A stretch of 10,492 nt of DNA from positions 1-10,492 of the forward strand of contig JBEAXP010000178.1 in NCBI GenBank assembly GCA_041159745.1. The letters are read 5' to 3'. The DNA comes from Casp-actino8 sp041159745. GTDB lineage: Bacteria; Actinomycetota; Acidimicrobiia; Acidimicrobiales; Ilumatobacteraceae. This document shows positions 5,566 through 10,492 of this stretch, in pieces. Position numbers and translations under genes: made by a program. How positions within the stretch are numbered: position 1 is the stretch's first letter; every line of letters starts with the position of its first letter. The notes beneath the pieces are model-generated. The model made no database searches and was not told where the DNA came from. It worked only from the letters and a program-made list of their open reading frames with translations.

Positions 5566-7578
5566 ATGTCCGACCACGGCAGCGTCATTCTCAACGATCG
5601 CTACGAGATGCAACAGCGCATCGGCCGCGGCGGAATGGCCGACGTCTACCTGGCCCGCGACGTTCTCCTCGATCGTCTCGTGGCCATCAAGGTCCTGTTC
5701 CCCGAATTCGCCACCGACCCGGCTTTCGTCGAGCGGTTCCGTCGCGAAGCACAGTCGGCCGCCAACCTCAACCACCCCAACATCGTCAGCGTGTACGACT
5801 GGGGCCGGAGCAACAACACCTACTTCATGGCCATGGAGTACGTGCCGGGTCGAACCCTGGCCGATGCTCTGCGCGACATCGGCCCCATCTCGGCCACCAA
5901 GGCCGCCGAGGTCGGAATCGAAGTGGCGGCCGCATTGTCGTTCGCCCATCGCAACAACGTGGTCCATCGCGACATCAAGCCGGGGAACATCCTCATCGGC
6001 AGCAACGGTCAGCTCAAGGTGGCCGACTTCGGCATCGCACGTGCGCTCGGCAGCGCGGCCGACACCGGTCTCACACAGCACGGTGCCGTCATGGGTACCG
6101 CGGCCTACTTCTCCCCCGAGCAGGCGCAGGGCGGCCAGCCCGATCCGCGCAGCGATCTCTACTCACTCGGCATCGTTCTCTACGAGATGGTGGCCGGGCG
6201 CGTGCCGTTCACCGGCGAGAACACGGTGGCCATCGCGTACAAACAGGTTCACGATCAGCCCACCCCTCTCAACCAATACGCACCCGATGTGCCGCGGGCG
6301 TTCGAGGCGATCGTCGCTCGACTGCTCACCAAGGATCCGGCCCGGCGGTATCCGACGGCCGAGGCGGTCCGCGACGATTTGCGCCGGTTCCGCGACGGAC
6401 TCCCCGTGCAGGCTCTCGCGGCGATCATCAACAAACGCGACACTCCCGAACCGCCGCCCACGGTCGCGAACGAGCCGATTCTTCCGCCGCCCACGACCAC
6501 GTCGCCCAAAGCCGACGTCCCGCGCACCAAGATCATGATCAGCGATCGACCGCCGGGATACGACGCTTCGGGCGCTCTCGTTCAACCCGACGAGCCGCGT
6601 CGTCGAACCGGACTGATCGTCGGTTCGGTGATCGCCGCCATGGTGATCCTCGCCGGACTCGTGGCCGGGTTGCTTCTCCTCTCGAACGAATCCTCCTCCA
6701 CTCCCTCGATCGAGGTTCCGAACGTCACCGGTCTGTCATTGGAGGAAGCGGCCCGGGCGATCGAGAACCTGGGTCTGACGGTCGTCCCGATCGCCGAAGA
6801 GAACCCCGGGGTAGACGCCAACATCGTGTGGTCGCAAGATCCACCCGCCGGCGAACTCGTGGGTGACGACGCCGCGATCAAACTCGTGTACAACCCGTCG
6901 AACACGCCCATCGCGGTGCCGAACCTCACCGGACTCACCATCGATCAAGCGCGCACGGCATTGCTCAATCTCGGGCTCACGATCGGCAACATCACCTACG
7001 TGAACGATCCGGGTATCGCGGCCGACACGATCATCTCGTCGACTCCCGCGTTCGGAGAGTCAGTGCTGGGCGGAGCCACCATCGATCTCACCGTGAGCCA
7101 GGGCAAGGGAACCAACCCGGTGCCATCGCTCGACGGGAAGACGATCGAAGAAGCCCGTTCGATCCTCGAAGGCGAACCGTACGAATTCGTGGTCACCGAA
7201 ATCATCGAGGCGAGTGACACCGTCCCGGTGGGCAACGTGATTCGCACCAGTCCGGTGGTCGGAGCCGAGACGCCCAAGGGCGCCACCATCACGGTGTACG
7301 TCTCGAACGGCCGCGCACCCATCAAGGTGCCACCGGTGGTCGGACTGCGGGAGGCGCAGGCACGACCGCAACTCACCGCCAAGGGCTTCCTCATTCGCGT
7401 GGAGTATCAGGAAGTTGCTGCGGATTCAGGCGAGGTCGATCGCGTCATCTCGCAGAATCCCGCTGCCGGGACCGACGCACCCGTGGGCAGTGAGGTTGTG
7501 CTCGTGGTCGGCAAGGCGGCCGCGCCCACCACCACCTCGTCGAGCACCGTGGCTCCCACCACGACCGCCGCGCCCTGA
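5566..7578 (+). CDS. pknB: PknB: membrane Ser/Thr protein kinase with four extracellular PASTA repeats
   Basis: A 670-residue one-pass receptor kinase. The cytoplasmic kinase domain (about 13-275) has the glycine loop Gly20-Arg-Gly-Gly, Lys42, Glu61, His134-Arg-Asp136, Asp154-Phe-Gly and a Gly-Thr-Ala-x-Tyr-x-Ser-Pro-Glu segment near 177-185. A Pro/Thr-rich juxtamembrane linker (about 276-345) leads to a transmembrane helix (about 348-372), then PASTA repeats at about 380-445, 447-512, 514-581 and 585-650, and a Thr/Pro/Ala-rich tail. PASTA domains bind muropeptides or lipid II, so it should sense cell-wall status and control the FHA proteins and wall synthases of this operon. The activation loop keeps the first of the two regulatory threonines of mycobacterial PknB (Thr170), but the second position is His172. 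The third repeat lacks the usual V-P-N-V opening. No pknA gene precedes it, unlike in mycobacteria. No clear ribosome binding site is present. Confidence 0.95.
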   Translation: MSDHGSVILNDRYEMQQRIGRGGMADVYLARDVLLDRLVAIKVLFPEFATDPAFVERFRREAQSAANLNHPNIVSVYDWGRSNNTYFMAMEYVPGRTLADALRDIGPISATKAAEVGIEVAAALSFAHRNNVVHRDIKPGNILIGSNGQLKVADFGIARALGSAADTGLTQHGAVMGTAAYFSPEQAQGGQPDPRSDLYSLGIVLYEMVAGRVPFTGENTVAIAYKQVHDQPTPLNQYAPDVPRAFEAIVARLLTKDPARRYPTAEAVRDDLRRFRDGLPVQALAAIINKRDTPEPPPTVANEPILPPPTTTSPKADVPRTKIMISDRPPGYDASGALVQPDEPRRRTGLIVGSVIAAMVILAGLVAGLLLLSNESSSTPSIEVPNVTGLSLEEAARAIENLGLTVVPIAEENPGVDANIVWSQDPPAGELVGDDAAIKLVYNPSNTPIAVPNLTGLTIDQARTALLNLGLTIGNITYVNDPGIAADTIISSTPAFGESVLGGATIDLTVSQGKGTNPVPSLDGKTIEEARSILEGEPYEFVVTEIIEASDTVPVGNVIRTSPVVGAETPKGATITVYVSNGRAPIKVPPVVGLREAQARPQLTAKGFLIRVEYQEVAADSGEVDRVISQNPAAGTDAPVGSEVVLVVGKAAAPTTTSSSTVAPTTTAAP

Positions 7579-7591
7579 CGAACGCTCGTCA
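7576..7591. terminator. Inverted repeat covering both convergent stop codons (pknB and trpG)
   Basis: TGACGA (7576-7581), loop ACGC, and TCGTCA (7586-7591) form a perfect 6-bp stem. The first arm begins with the pknB TGA; the second ends with the complement of the trpG TGA. It is symmetrical, so it would form in both transcripts. No T-run is present, so termination activity is uncertain. Confidence 0.4.
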
Positions 7592-8173
7592 GCGACGCAA
7601 GAAGTTGTCGAGCATGCGATGACCTTCCTCGGTCAGGATGCTCTCGGGGTGGAACTGCACACCTTCGATCGGTAGTTCGCGGTGACGGACACCCATGATC
7701 ATTCCGTCGGCCGTCGTCGCGGTGACCTCGAGACACTCGGGCAACGAGTCGGGTTCGATGACGAGCGAGTGGTAACGCGTGGCGGTGATCGGGCTGGGAA
7801 GACCGGCGAACACTCCGGTGTCACGGTGATCGACTCGACTGGTCTTGCCGTGCATCAGTTCGGGGGCCCGGATCACCCGGCCGCCGAACACATGGCCGAT
7901 CGCTTGATGTCCGAGGCAGACCCCGAACACCGGAATGCCCGCGCGCCCGGCGGGCTCGATCAGATCGCAGAGGATGCCGGCGTCCTCGGGTCGCCCCGGA
8001 CCGGGTGACAAGAGAACGGCATCGGGCTGCGTGGCGAGAATCTGCTCGACGGTCAATGCGTCGTTGCGGTGCACTTCGGGCTCGGCCCCGAGTTCACCCA
8101 GGTAATGGACGAGGTTGTAGACGAAGCTGTCGTAGTTGTCGATCACGACCACGCGGCGTCGGGCTGGCGTCAC
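7589..8173 (-). CDS. trpG: TrpG/PabA: glutamine amidotransferase component II of anthranilate or aminodeoxychorismate synthase
   Basis: A 194-residue class I glutamine amidotransferase that hydrolyses glutamine and passes ammonia to a chorismate-binding component I, for tryptophan (TrpE) or folate (PabB). The start of the domain is Val-Ile-Asp-Asn-Tyr-Asp-Ser-Phe (10-17). Further motifs are Ser-Pro-Gly-Pro-Gly (56-60), Gly84-Val-Cys86-Leu-Gly-His-Gln with the nucleophilic Cys86, His-Gly-Lys-Thr-Ser (108-112), and Gly-Val-Gln-Phe-His175-Pro-Glu177-Ser, completing the Cys-His-Glu triad. Component I is not in the window, so the TrpG/PabA choice is open. I chose the GTG at 8173, nine residues before the conserved strand; the open frame upstream overlaps crgA on the other strand. 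In mycobacteria trpG follows pknB on the same strand; here it is inverted and convergent with pknB. Confidence 0.9.
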   Translation of the reverse strand: MTPARRRVVVIDNYDSFVYNLVHYLGELGAEPEVHRNDALTVEQILATQPDAVLLSPGPGRPEDAGILCDLIEPAGRAGIPVFGVCLGHQAIGHVFGGRVIRAPELMHGKTSRVDHRDTGVFAGLPSPITATRYHSLVIEPDSLPECLEVTATTADGMIMGVRHRELPIEGVQFHPESILTEEGHRMLDNFLRR

Positions 8174-8222
8174 CCGTTCAGCCTGCCAGTGGAGCGCCGG
8201 TTCTCCCCTACACTTTCGACCC
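8174..8222. promoter_or_regulatory. Divergent promoter spacer between trpG and crgA
   Basis: Only 49 bases separate the two start codons. The plus strand has a good -10 box for crgA at 8209-8214. I find no convincing -10 or Shine-Dalgarno site for trpG on the minus strand, where the nearest candidates are TAGGGG (complement of 8205-8210) and a weak GGCAGG. Confidence 0.4.
8209..8214 (+). promoter_or_regulatory. -10 promoter element of a probably leaderless crgA
   Basis: TACACT fits the actinobacterial TAnnnT -10 pattern and ends eight bases before the crgA GTG at 8223, so transcription would begin at or within a base or two of the start codon. No Shine-Dalgarno site is present, which agrees with a leaderless mRNA. 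No -35 box is clear. Confidence 0.55.
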
Positions 8223-8540
8223 GTGGCACCTCCCAAGCGCAAGAGCGGCGGCCGCACCACTCCGAAGGGCACCCGGCCCAACGAGGGGCGCGTCGCGAAT
8301 CCCGATCACAACTCGGCCGGCGTGGCGGCTTCCTCGCGGTACACCCCGCCCATCCCGATGGCGGTCAAGGAGAGTCCGCGCTGGGTGCCGATCCTGATGT
8401 TCGCCCTCTTCATCGTGGGCGCACTGGTGATCCTGCTCTATTACTTGGGCGCCGTCCCGGGCGGTCGGAGCAACTACTACCTGCTCGTCGGGCTGGCCTT
8501 CATCCTGGGCGGTCTGTACACAGCCACCAAGTACCACTGA
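8223..8540 (+). CDS. crgA: CrgA: small two-helix membrane protein of the cell-division complex
   Basis: A 105-residue protein. Residues 1-30 are strongly basic and polar. The family region begins near Ser51-Pro-Arg-Trp54 and contains transmembrane helix 1 (about 54-75), a short Pro-Gly-Gly-Arg-Ser-Asn-Tyr-Tyr loop and helix 2 (about 86-101), ending in a short basic tail. CrgA (UPF0233 family) recruits or stabilises FtsZ, FtsQ, FtsI and other division proteins in actinobacteria, and is found beside the pknB cluster. The N-terminal cytoplasmic part is a little longer than in mycobacterial CrgA (93 residues). The GTG at 8223 is preferred over an upstream ATG at 8136 because the latter lies inside trpG, and because a -10 box sits just before the GTG. 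It is divergent from trpG and not cotranscribed with pknB. Confidence 0.9.
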   Translation: MAPPKRKSGGRTTPKGTRPNEGRVANPDHNSAGVAASSRYTPPIPMAVKESPRWVPILMFALFIVGALVILLYYLGAVPGGRSNYYLLVGLAFILGGLYTATKYH

Positions 8541-8559
8541 CGCTGCCACCTGGCGTTTT
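8540..8559 (+). terminator. Possible weak intrinsic terminator of crgA
   Basis: ACGC (8540-8543, starting in the stop codon) can pair with GCGT (8553-8556), or alternatively GCCA with TGGC inside the same stretch, and TTTT follows at 8556-8559. The stem is short, so this is a weak call. It is the only T-run after a hairpin in the window. Confidence 0.35.
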
Positions 8560-8572
8560 AGTGCTATTTCGG

Positions 8573-8593
8573 TTGTCCACAGTCTGTGGATGA
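8573..8593. promoter_or_regulatory. Facing pair of DnaA-box-like 9-mers
   Basis: TTGTCCACA (8573-8581) matches the GC-rich actinobacterial version of the DnaA box. TGTGGATGA (8585-8593) reads TCATCCACA on the other strand, one base from TTATCCACA. The two face each other across three bases, and their shared core TCCACA/TGTGGA would also form a 6-bp hairpin. It could be a DnaA binding site or a simple RNA hairpin. In mycobacteria crgA lies about 13 kb from oriC, so a DnaA site here is plausible, but no AT-rich unwinding region or box cluster is visible. Confidence 0.4.
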
Positions 8594-8604
8594 AACCGGG
8601 GATA

Positions 8605-8620
8605 GTCACATCGATGTAAC
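8605..8620. promoter_or_regulatory. Near-perfect 16-base palindrome, possible operator
   Basis: The core ACATCGATGT (8608-8617) is a perfect palindrome, and the flanking GT/AC extend it to 16 bases with one mismatched pair. It lies in the convergent spacer after crgA, away from any obvious promoter. No known regulator is assigned. Confidence 0.3.
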
Positions 8621-8645
8621 TTCCCGGTCACCTGGCGGCCACGCC

Positions 8646-8657
8646 ACCCGATCGGGT
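8646..8657. repeat. Perfect 12-base palindrome at the end of the zinc-ribbon gene
   Basis: ACCCGATCGGGT is self-complementary and touches the stop codon of the minus-strand gene at 8657-8659. As RNA it gives only a 4-bp stem with a 4-base loop, so it looks more like a protein or enzyme recognition site or chance. Confidence 0.3.
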
Positions 8658-8923
8658 CAGAGGGCCTCGTCGATCGAGATCTGATCCATCTCTTCCATGC
8701 AGTGGCGCGGAGGATCCGGATCCTCTTCCTGGGCCAGGGTCATCTTCAATTCGAGACCGCACACACCGCAGCGGTAGCGGACACTGATGCGCCGCATCTC
8801 GCCCGGAGGAGGCGGAGGAGGCAGGGGTTCGGTCATGCTGCGCAGCAGACCGACCCCCACTCTCCAGAGAAAGAAGAAGAGGACGACGGCGCCGATCGCC
8901 CAGACGACGGCGCCGAAACTCAT
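8657..8923 (-). CDS. Small membrane-anchored zinc-ribbon-like protein (function unknown)
   Basis: The product is 88 residues. Residues about 4-27 form an N-terminal transmembrane helix with a Phe-Phe-Phe-Leu-Trp core. A run of six prolines (35-40) follows, then a small putative metal-binding module: Cys52-Gly-Val-Cys55-Gly and His74-Cys75, with a Glu-Glu-Asp-Pro-Asp-Pro-Pro stretch between. A C-x-x-C plus H-C pattern suggests one structural zinc ion. The acidic tail follows. Its ATG is one base after the stop of the thiolase gene (TGA-G-ATG), so the two are probably cotranscribed and translationally coupled. I recognise the layout as an actinobacterial conserved hypothetical but know of no function; membrane-tethered zinc ribbons often mediate protein contacts. 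Confidence 0.75.
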   Translation of the reverse strand: MSFGAVVWAIGAVVLFFFLWRVGVGLLRSMTEPLPPPPPPGEMRRISVRYRCGVCGLELKMTLAQEEDPDPPRHCMEEMDQISIDEAL

Positions 8924-8924
8924 C

Positions 8925-10094
8925 TCAGCCGAGGCGTTCGATGATGGTGGCGTTGGCCATGCCGCCGCCCTCGCACATCGTCTGCAGTCCGTAGCGACCG
9001 CCGGTGCGCTCGAGTTCGTGGAGCAGGGTCGTCATGAGACGCGCACCCGAGCAGCCGAGAGGGTGGCCGATGGCGATGGCGCCGCCGTTGGGGTTGACGC
9101 GCTCCATGTCGGGATGGAATTCCTTCTCCCACGCCAACACGACGGAGGCGAAGGCCTCGTTGATCTCGATGACATCCATGTCTTCGAGGCGCATCTTGGC
9201 GCGCTCGAGCACCTTGGCAGTGGCCGGAATCGGTGCGGTGAGCATGAAACGGGGATCGTCACCAGCGAGGCTGAAGTTCACGAAGCGAGCACGCGGACGC
9301 AGGCCCAGTGCCTTGGCCTTCTCCTCGCTCATGATGAGCAGGGCGGCCGAGCCATCGGTGATCTGCGACGAGTTTCCGGCGGTCACGCGGCCACCCTCTT
9401 CGATCGGGCGGAACGAGGGCTTGAGCTTGCCGAGGCTCTCCATGCTGGTGTCGCGAATTCCTTCGTCGGCGGTCATGAGATTTCCTTCGGCGTCCTTCAC
9501 GGGAAGGATTTCGCGCTCGAAACGGCCTTCCCGCGTGGCGCGAGCAGCGCGCTCCTGCGACTGGACTCCGAAACGGTCCATGTCGTCACGCGAGATGCCC
9601 CACTTGTCGGCGATGAGTTCGGCCGAGATTCCCTGCGGCACGAGGCCACCCTGCGGCTGGTAACGCTCGCCCACCTTCGGGCCGAAGGGGAAGCCGAACT
9701 TTCCATCGGCCATCGACGAGCCCATCGGAACGCGGGTCATGACTTCGACACCGCAGGCGATCACGACGTCGTACGCACCGGCCATCACGCCCTGCGCGGC
9801 GAAGTGGGCGGCCTGCTGGGACGATCCGCACTGACGATCGATCGTGGTGCCGGGAACCGACTCGGGCCAGCCCGCGGCGAGCACGGCATTGCGCGCCGGG
9901 TTGGCGGCCTGCTCGCCGACCTGCATCACACAGCCCATGACCACGTCGTCGACGATGGCCGGGTCGATGCCGGTGTTCTTGATGAGAGCGTTGAGGGTTT
10001 CAGCGGCGAGATCGACCGGGTGCCAATCCTTCAACTTTCCGTTGCGCTTGCCGAGGGGGGTACGAATCGCATCGACGATGACGGCGGTGGTCAT
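8925..10094 (-). CDS. Thiolase: acetyl-CoA C-acyltransferase (FadA family)
   Basis: A 389-residue thiolase, full length for the family. It joins or cleaves beta-ketoacyl-CoA and CoA to give acyl-CoA and acetyl-CoA. The thiolase I signature Asp-Arg-Gln-Cys89-Gly-Ser carries the nucleophilic Cys89. Asn312-Glu-Ala-Phe, Gly343-His344-Pro-Leu-Gly and Cys374-Glu-Gly-Gly supply the remaining active-site residues. The early Arg-Thr-Pro-Leu-Gly-Lys-Arg-Asn-Gly and the Gln-Cys-Gly-Ser-Ser-Gln-Gln segment recall the FadA5/FadA6-type thiolases of steroid and fatty-acid degradation more than biosynthetic PhaA, but the substrate cannot be fixed from sequence alone. The start is supported by AAGGAG six bases upstream. 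A MarR-type regulator gene lies 100 bases upstream on the same strand, and a zinc-ribbon gene follows after one base. Confidence 0.92.
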   Translation of the reverse strand: MTTAVIVDAIRTPLGKRNGKLKDWHPVDLAAETLNALIKNTGIDPAIVDDVVMGCVMQVGEQAANPARNAVLAAGWPESVPGTTIDRQCGSSQQAAHFAAQGVMAGAYDVVIACGVEVMTRVPMGSSMADGKFGFPFGPKVGERYQPQGGLVPQGISAELIADKWGISRDDMDRFGVQSQERAARATREGRFEREILPVKDAEGNLMTADEGIRDTSMESLGKLKPSFRPIEEGGRVTAGNSSQITDGSAALLIMSEEKAKALGLRPRARFVNFSLAGDDPRFMLTAPIPATAKVLERAKMRLEDMDVIEINEAFASVVLAWEKEFHPDMERVNPNGGAIAIGHPLGCSGARLMTTLLHELERTGGRYGLQTMCEGGGMANATIIERLG

Positions 10095-10100
10095 GGGAGT

Positions 10101-10106
10101 CTCCTT
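10101..10106 (-). promoter_or_regulatory. Shine-Dalgarno site of the thiolase gene
   Basis: AAGGAG on the minus strand lies six bases before the ATG at 10094. It lies two bases downstream of the strong hairpin at 10109-10141. Confidence 0.75.
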
Positions 10107-10108
10107 GC

Positions 10109-10141
10109 CTGACGGTGAGGCTCGATGGTGAGCCTCGTCAG
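10109..10141 (-). promoter_or_regulatory. Strong inverted repeat/hairpin just upstream of the thiolase ribosome binding site
   Basis: Plus-strand reading: CTGAC (10109-10113), a 3-base bulge GGT, GAGGCTC (10117-10123), a 6-base centre, GAGCCTC (10130-10136) and GTCAG (10137-10141). This gives 12 base pairs with one bulge. It is in the leader or promoter of the thiolase gene. It could be an operator for the neighbouring MarR protein (such sites are usually inverted repeats near 16-20 bases, and the inner 20 bases fit), or an RNA hairpin controlling translation. No T-run follows on the minus strand, so a terminator for the marR gene is less likely. Confidence 0.45.
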
Positions 10142-10155
10142 TCTGCTGGCCGAAC

Positions 10156-10178
10156 CAGGCGAACGACGAATCAGGCGA
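10156..10178. repeat. Direct repeat CAGGCGA, two copies at 16-base spacing
   Basis: CAGGCGA occurs at 10156-10162 and 10172-10178, in the spacer between the marR-type gene and the thiolase. It may belong to a regulatory site, but seven bases in GC-rich DNA is weak evidence. Confidence 0.25.
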
Positions 10179-10194
10179 CGCCGGAGCGGGTCGG

Positions 10195-10492
10195 TCAGGT
10201 TCGGAAAGGGGCCACTTTGGCCAGTGCCCGCGACATGGTTCCGACGTCGGTTTCGGAGAGTTCGGCGGCGAACTCCCGCTGGATGGCTCGCCGGTAGAGG
10301 ATGTTGGCGTCGCGCCAGACCAGGCGGCCCATCCGGGTGAGCCGCACCATGACAGCCCGATTGTCCTCGGCGGTCGGCGCCGGTTCGCGCAGCAGATACC
10401 CCCGCTCGACCAGAGCGTCGATCCGGCGCGAAAGGCTCGACGGGACCGCCGACAGCGCCTCGCACAACTCCTTCACCCGCATCTGGTCGTCG
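10195..10492 (-). CDS. MarR-family transcriptional regulator (partial, 5' end beyond the window)
   Basis: The frame stays open to the right edge, so only the C-terminal part (about 98 residues) is visible; an internal ATG at 10482 is probably not the true start. The visible part begins in the winged helix-turn-helix. Lys-Glu-Leu-Cys-Glu-Ala-Leu and Ser-Ser-Leu-Ser-Arg-Arg-Ile-Asp-Ala-Leu form the helix-turn-helix. Gly-Tyr-Leu-Leu-Arg-Glu, then Glu-Asp-Asn-Arg and Val-Arg-Leu-Thr-x-x-Gly form the wing. A C-terminal dimerisation helix follows (Glu-Leu-Ser-Glu-Thr-Asp-Val-Gly-Thr-Met near the end). MarR proteins are homodimeric repressors or activators that respond to phenolic or CoA-linked ligands. 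Its place just upstream of a thiolase, on the same strand, suggests control of that acyl-CoA degradation unit; this is inference. Confidence 0.8.
   Translation of the reverse strand, partial: DDQMRVKELCEALSAVPSSLSRRIDALVERGYLLREPAPTAEDNRAVMVRLTRMGRLVWRDANILYRRAIQREFAAELSETDVGTMSRALAKVAPFRT

Larger units (their letters stand above)
8547..8637 (+). repeat. Direct repeat CACCTGGCG, two copies 82 bases apart
   Basis: CACCTGGCG occurs at 8547-8555 and again at 8629-8637, framing the inverted repeats of the spacer between crgA and the zinc-ribbon gene. Nine bases is short and may be chance. Confidence 0.35.

Noticed and set aside
8573..8593. Complete replication origin in the spacer after crgA
   Set aside because: Only two DnaA-box-like sites are seen, with no box cluster, no AT-rich unwinding region and no dnaA or dnaN in the window.
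8787..10112. Plus-strand open frame (441 codons) opposite the thiolase
   Set aside because: It is a shadow of the thiolase, with a His/Arg/Ala/Gly-rich product and no motifs; the thiolase has all catalytic residues and a Shine-Dalgarno site.
1..10492. CRISPR array, insertion sequence, toxin-antitoxin or phage-defence system
   Set aside because: I saw no regularly spaced repeats, transposase, terminal inverted repeats or defence-type domains; all genes except two small ones fit known housekeeping families.

Overview
The window is GC-rich, densely coded, actinobacterial chromosomal DNA. It carries the conserved actinobacterial cell-growth signalling cluster: fhaA, fhaB, pstP, rodA, pbpA and pknB, with trpG and crgA beside it and a tRNA-Leu upstream. 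Several features suggest a deep-branching actinobacterium, possibly of the class Acidimicrobiia, rather than Mycobacterium or Streptomyces. These are a very short FhaA, a PstP without an extracytoplasmic domain, no pknA, and an inverted trpG. The lineage is an inference from content, not from a search.

Layout. Bases 1-15 are the last codons of a gene whose 3' end is identical to that of the next gene (121-426), a small coiled-coil protein with a C-terminal membrane anchor; the two are tandem paralogues. A tRNA-Leu (anticodon CAG) lies on the minus strand at 490-572. From 692 to 7578 a plus-strand operon runs fhaA-fhaB-pstP-rodA-pbpA-pknB. Its first five genes are joined by four successive 4-base stop/start overlaps (ATGA, ATGA, GTGA, GTGA), and pknB follows after 27 bases. 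Convergent to pknB is trpG (minus strand). Divergent from trpG is crgA, which appears to be leaderless. A 116-base convergent spacer rich in inverted repeats, including a facing pair of DnaA-box-like 9-mers, separates crgA from a minus-strand group: a partial MarR-family regulator, a thiolase, and a small membrane-anchored zinc-ribbon protein.

How the genes work together. PknB, a membrane Ser/Thr kinase with four extracellular PASTA repeats, would sense peptidoglycan fragments and phosphorylate targets on threonine. PstP would remove the phosphates. FhaA and FhaB would bind the phosphothreonines. RodA (SEDS glycosyltransferase) and PbpA (class B transpeptidase) form the wall-building pair under this control, and CrgA is a small divisome membrane protein. 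TrpG supplies ammonia for chorismate-derived folate or tryptophan precursors. The thiolase group is a separate acyl-CoA metabolism unit, possibly controlled by the adjacent MarR protein.

I see no defence system, mobile element, CRISPR array or clearly new multi-gene system. The points worth a second look are the pared-down architecture of the signalling proteins, the recurrent hairpins that begin at stop codons, the tandem duplication at the left edge, the inverted-repeat cluster downstream of crgA, and a strong hairpin in front of the thiolase.
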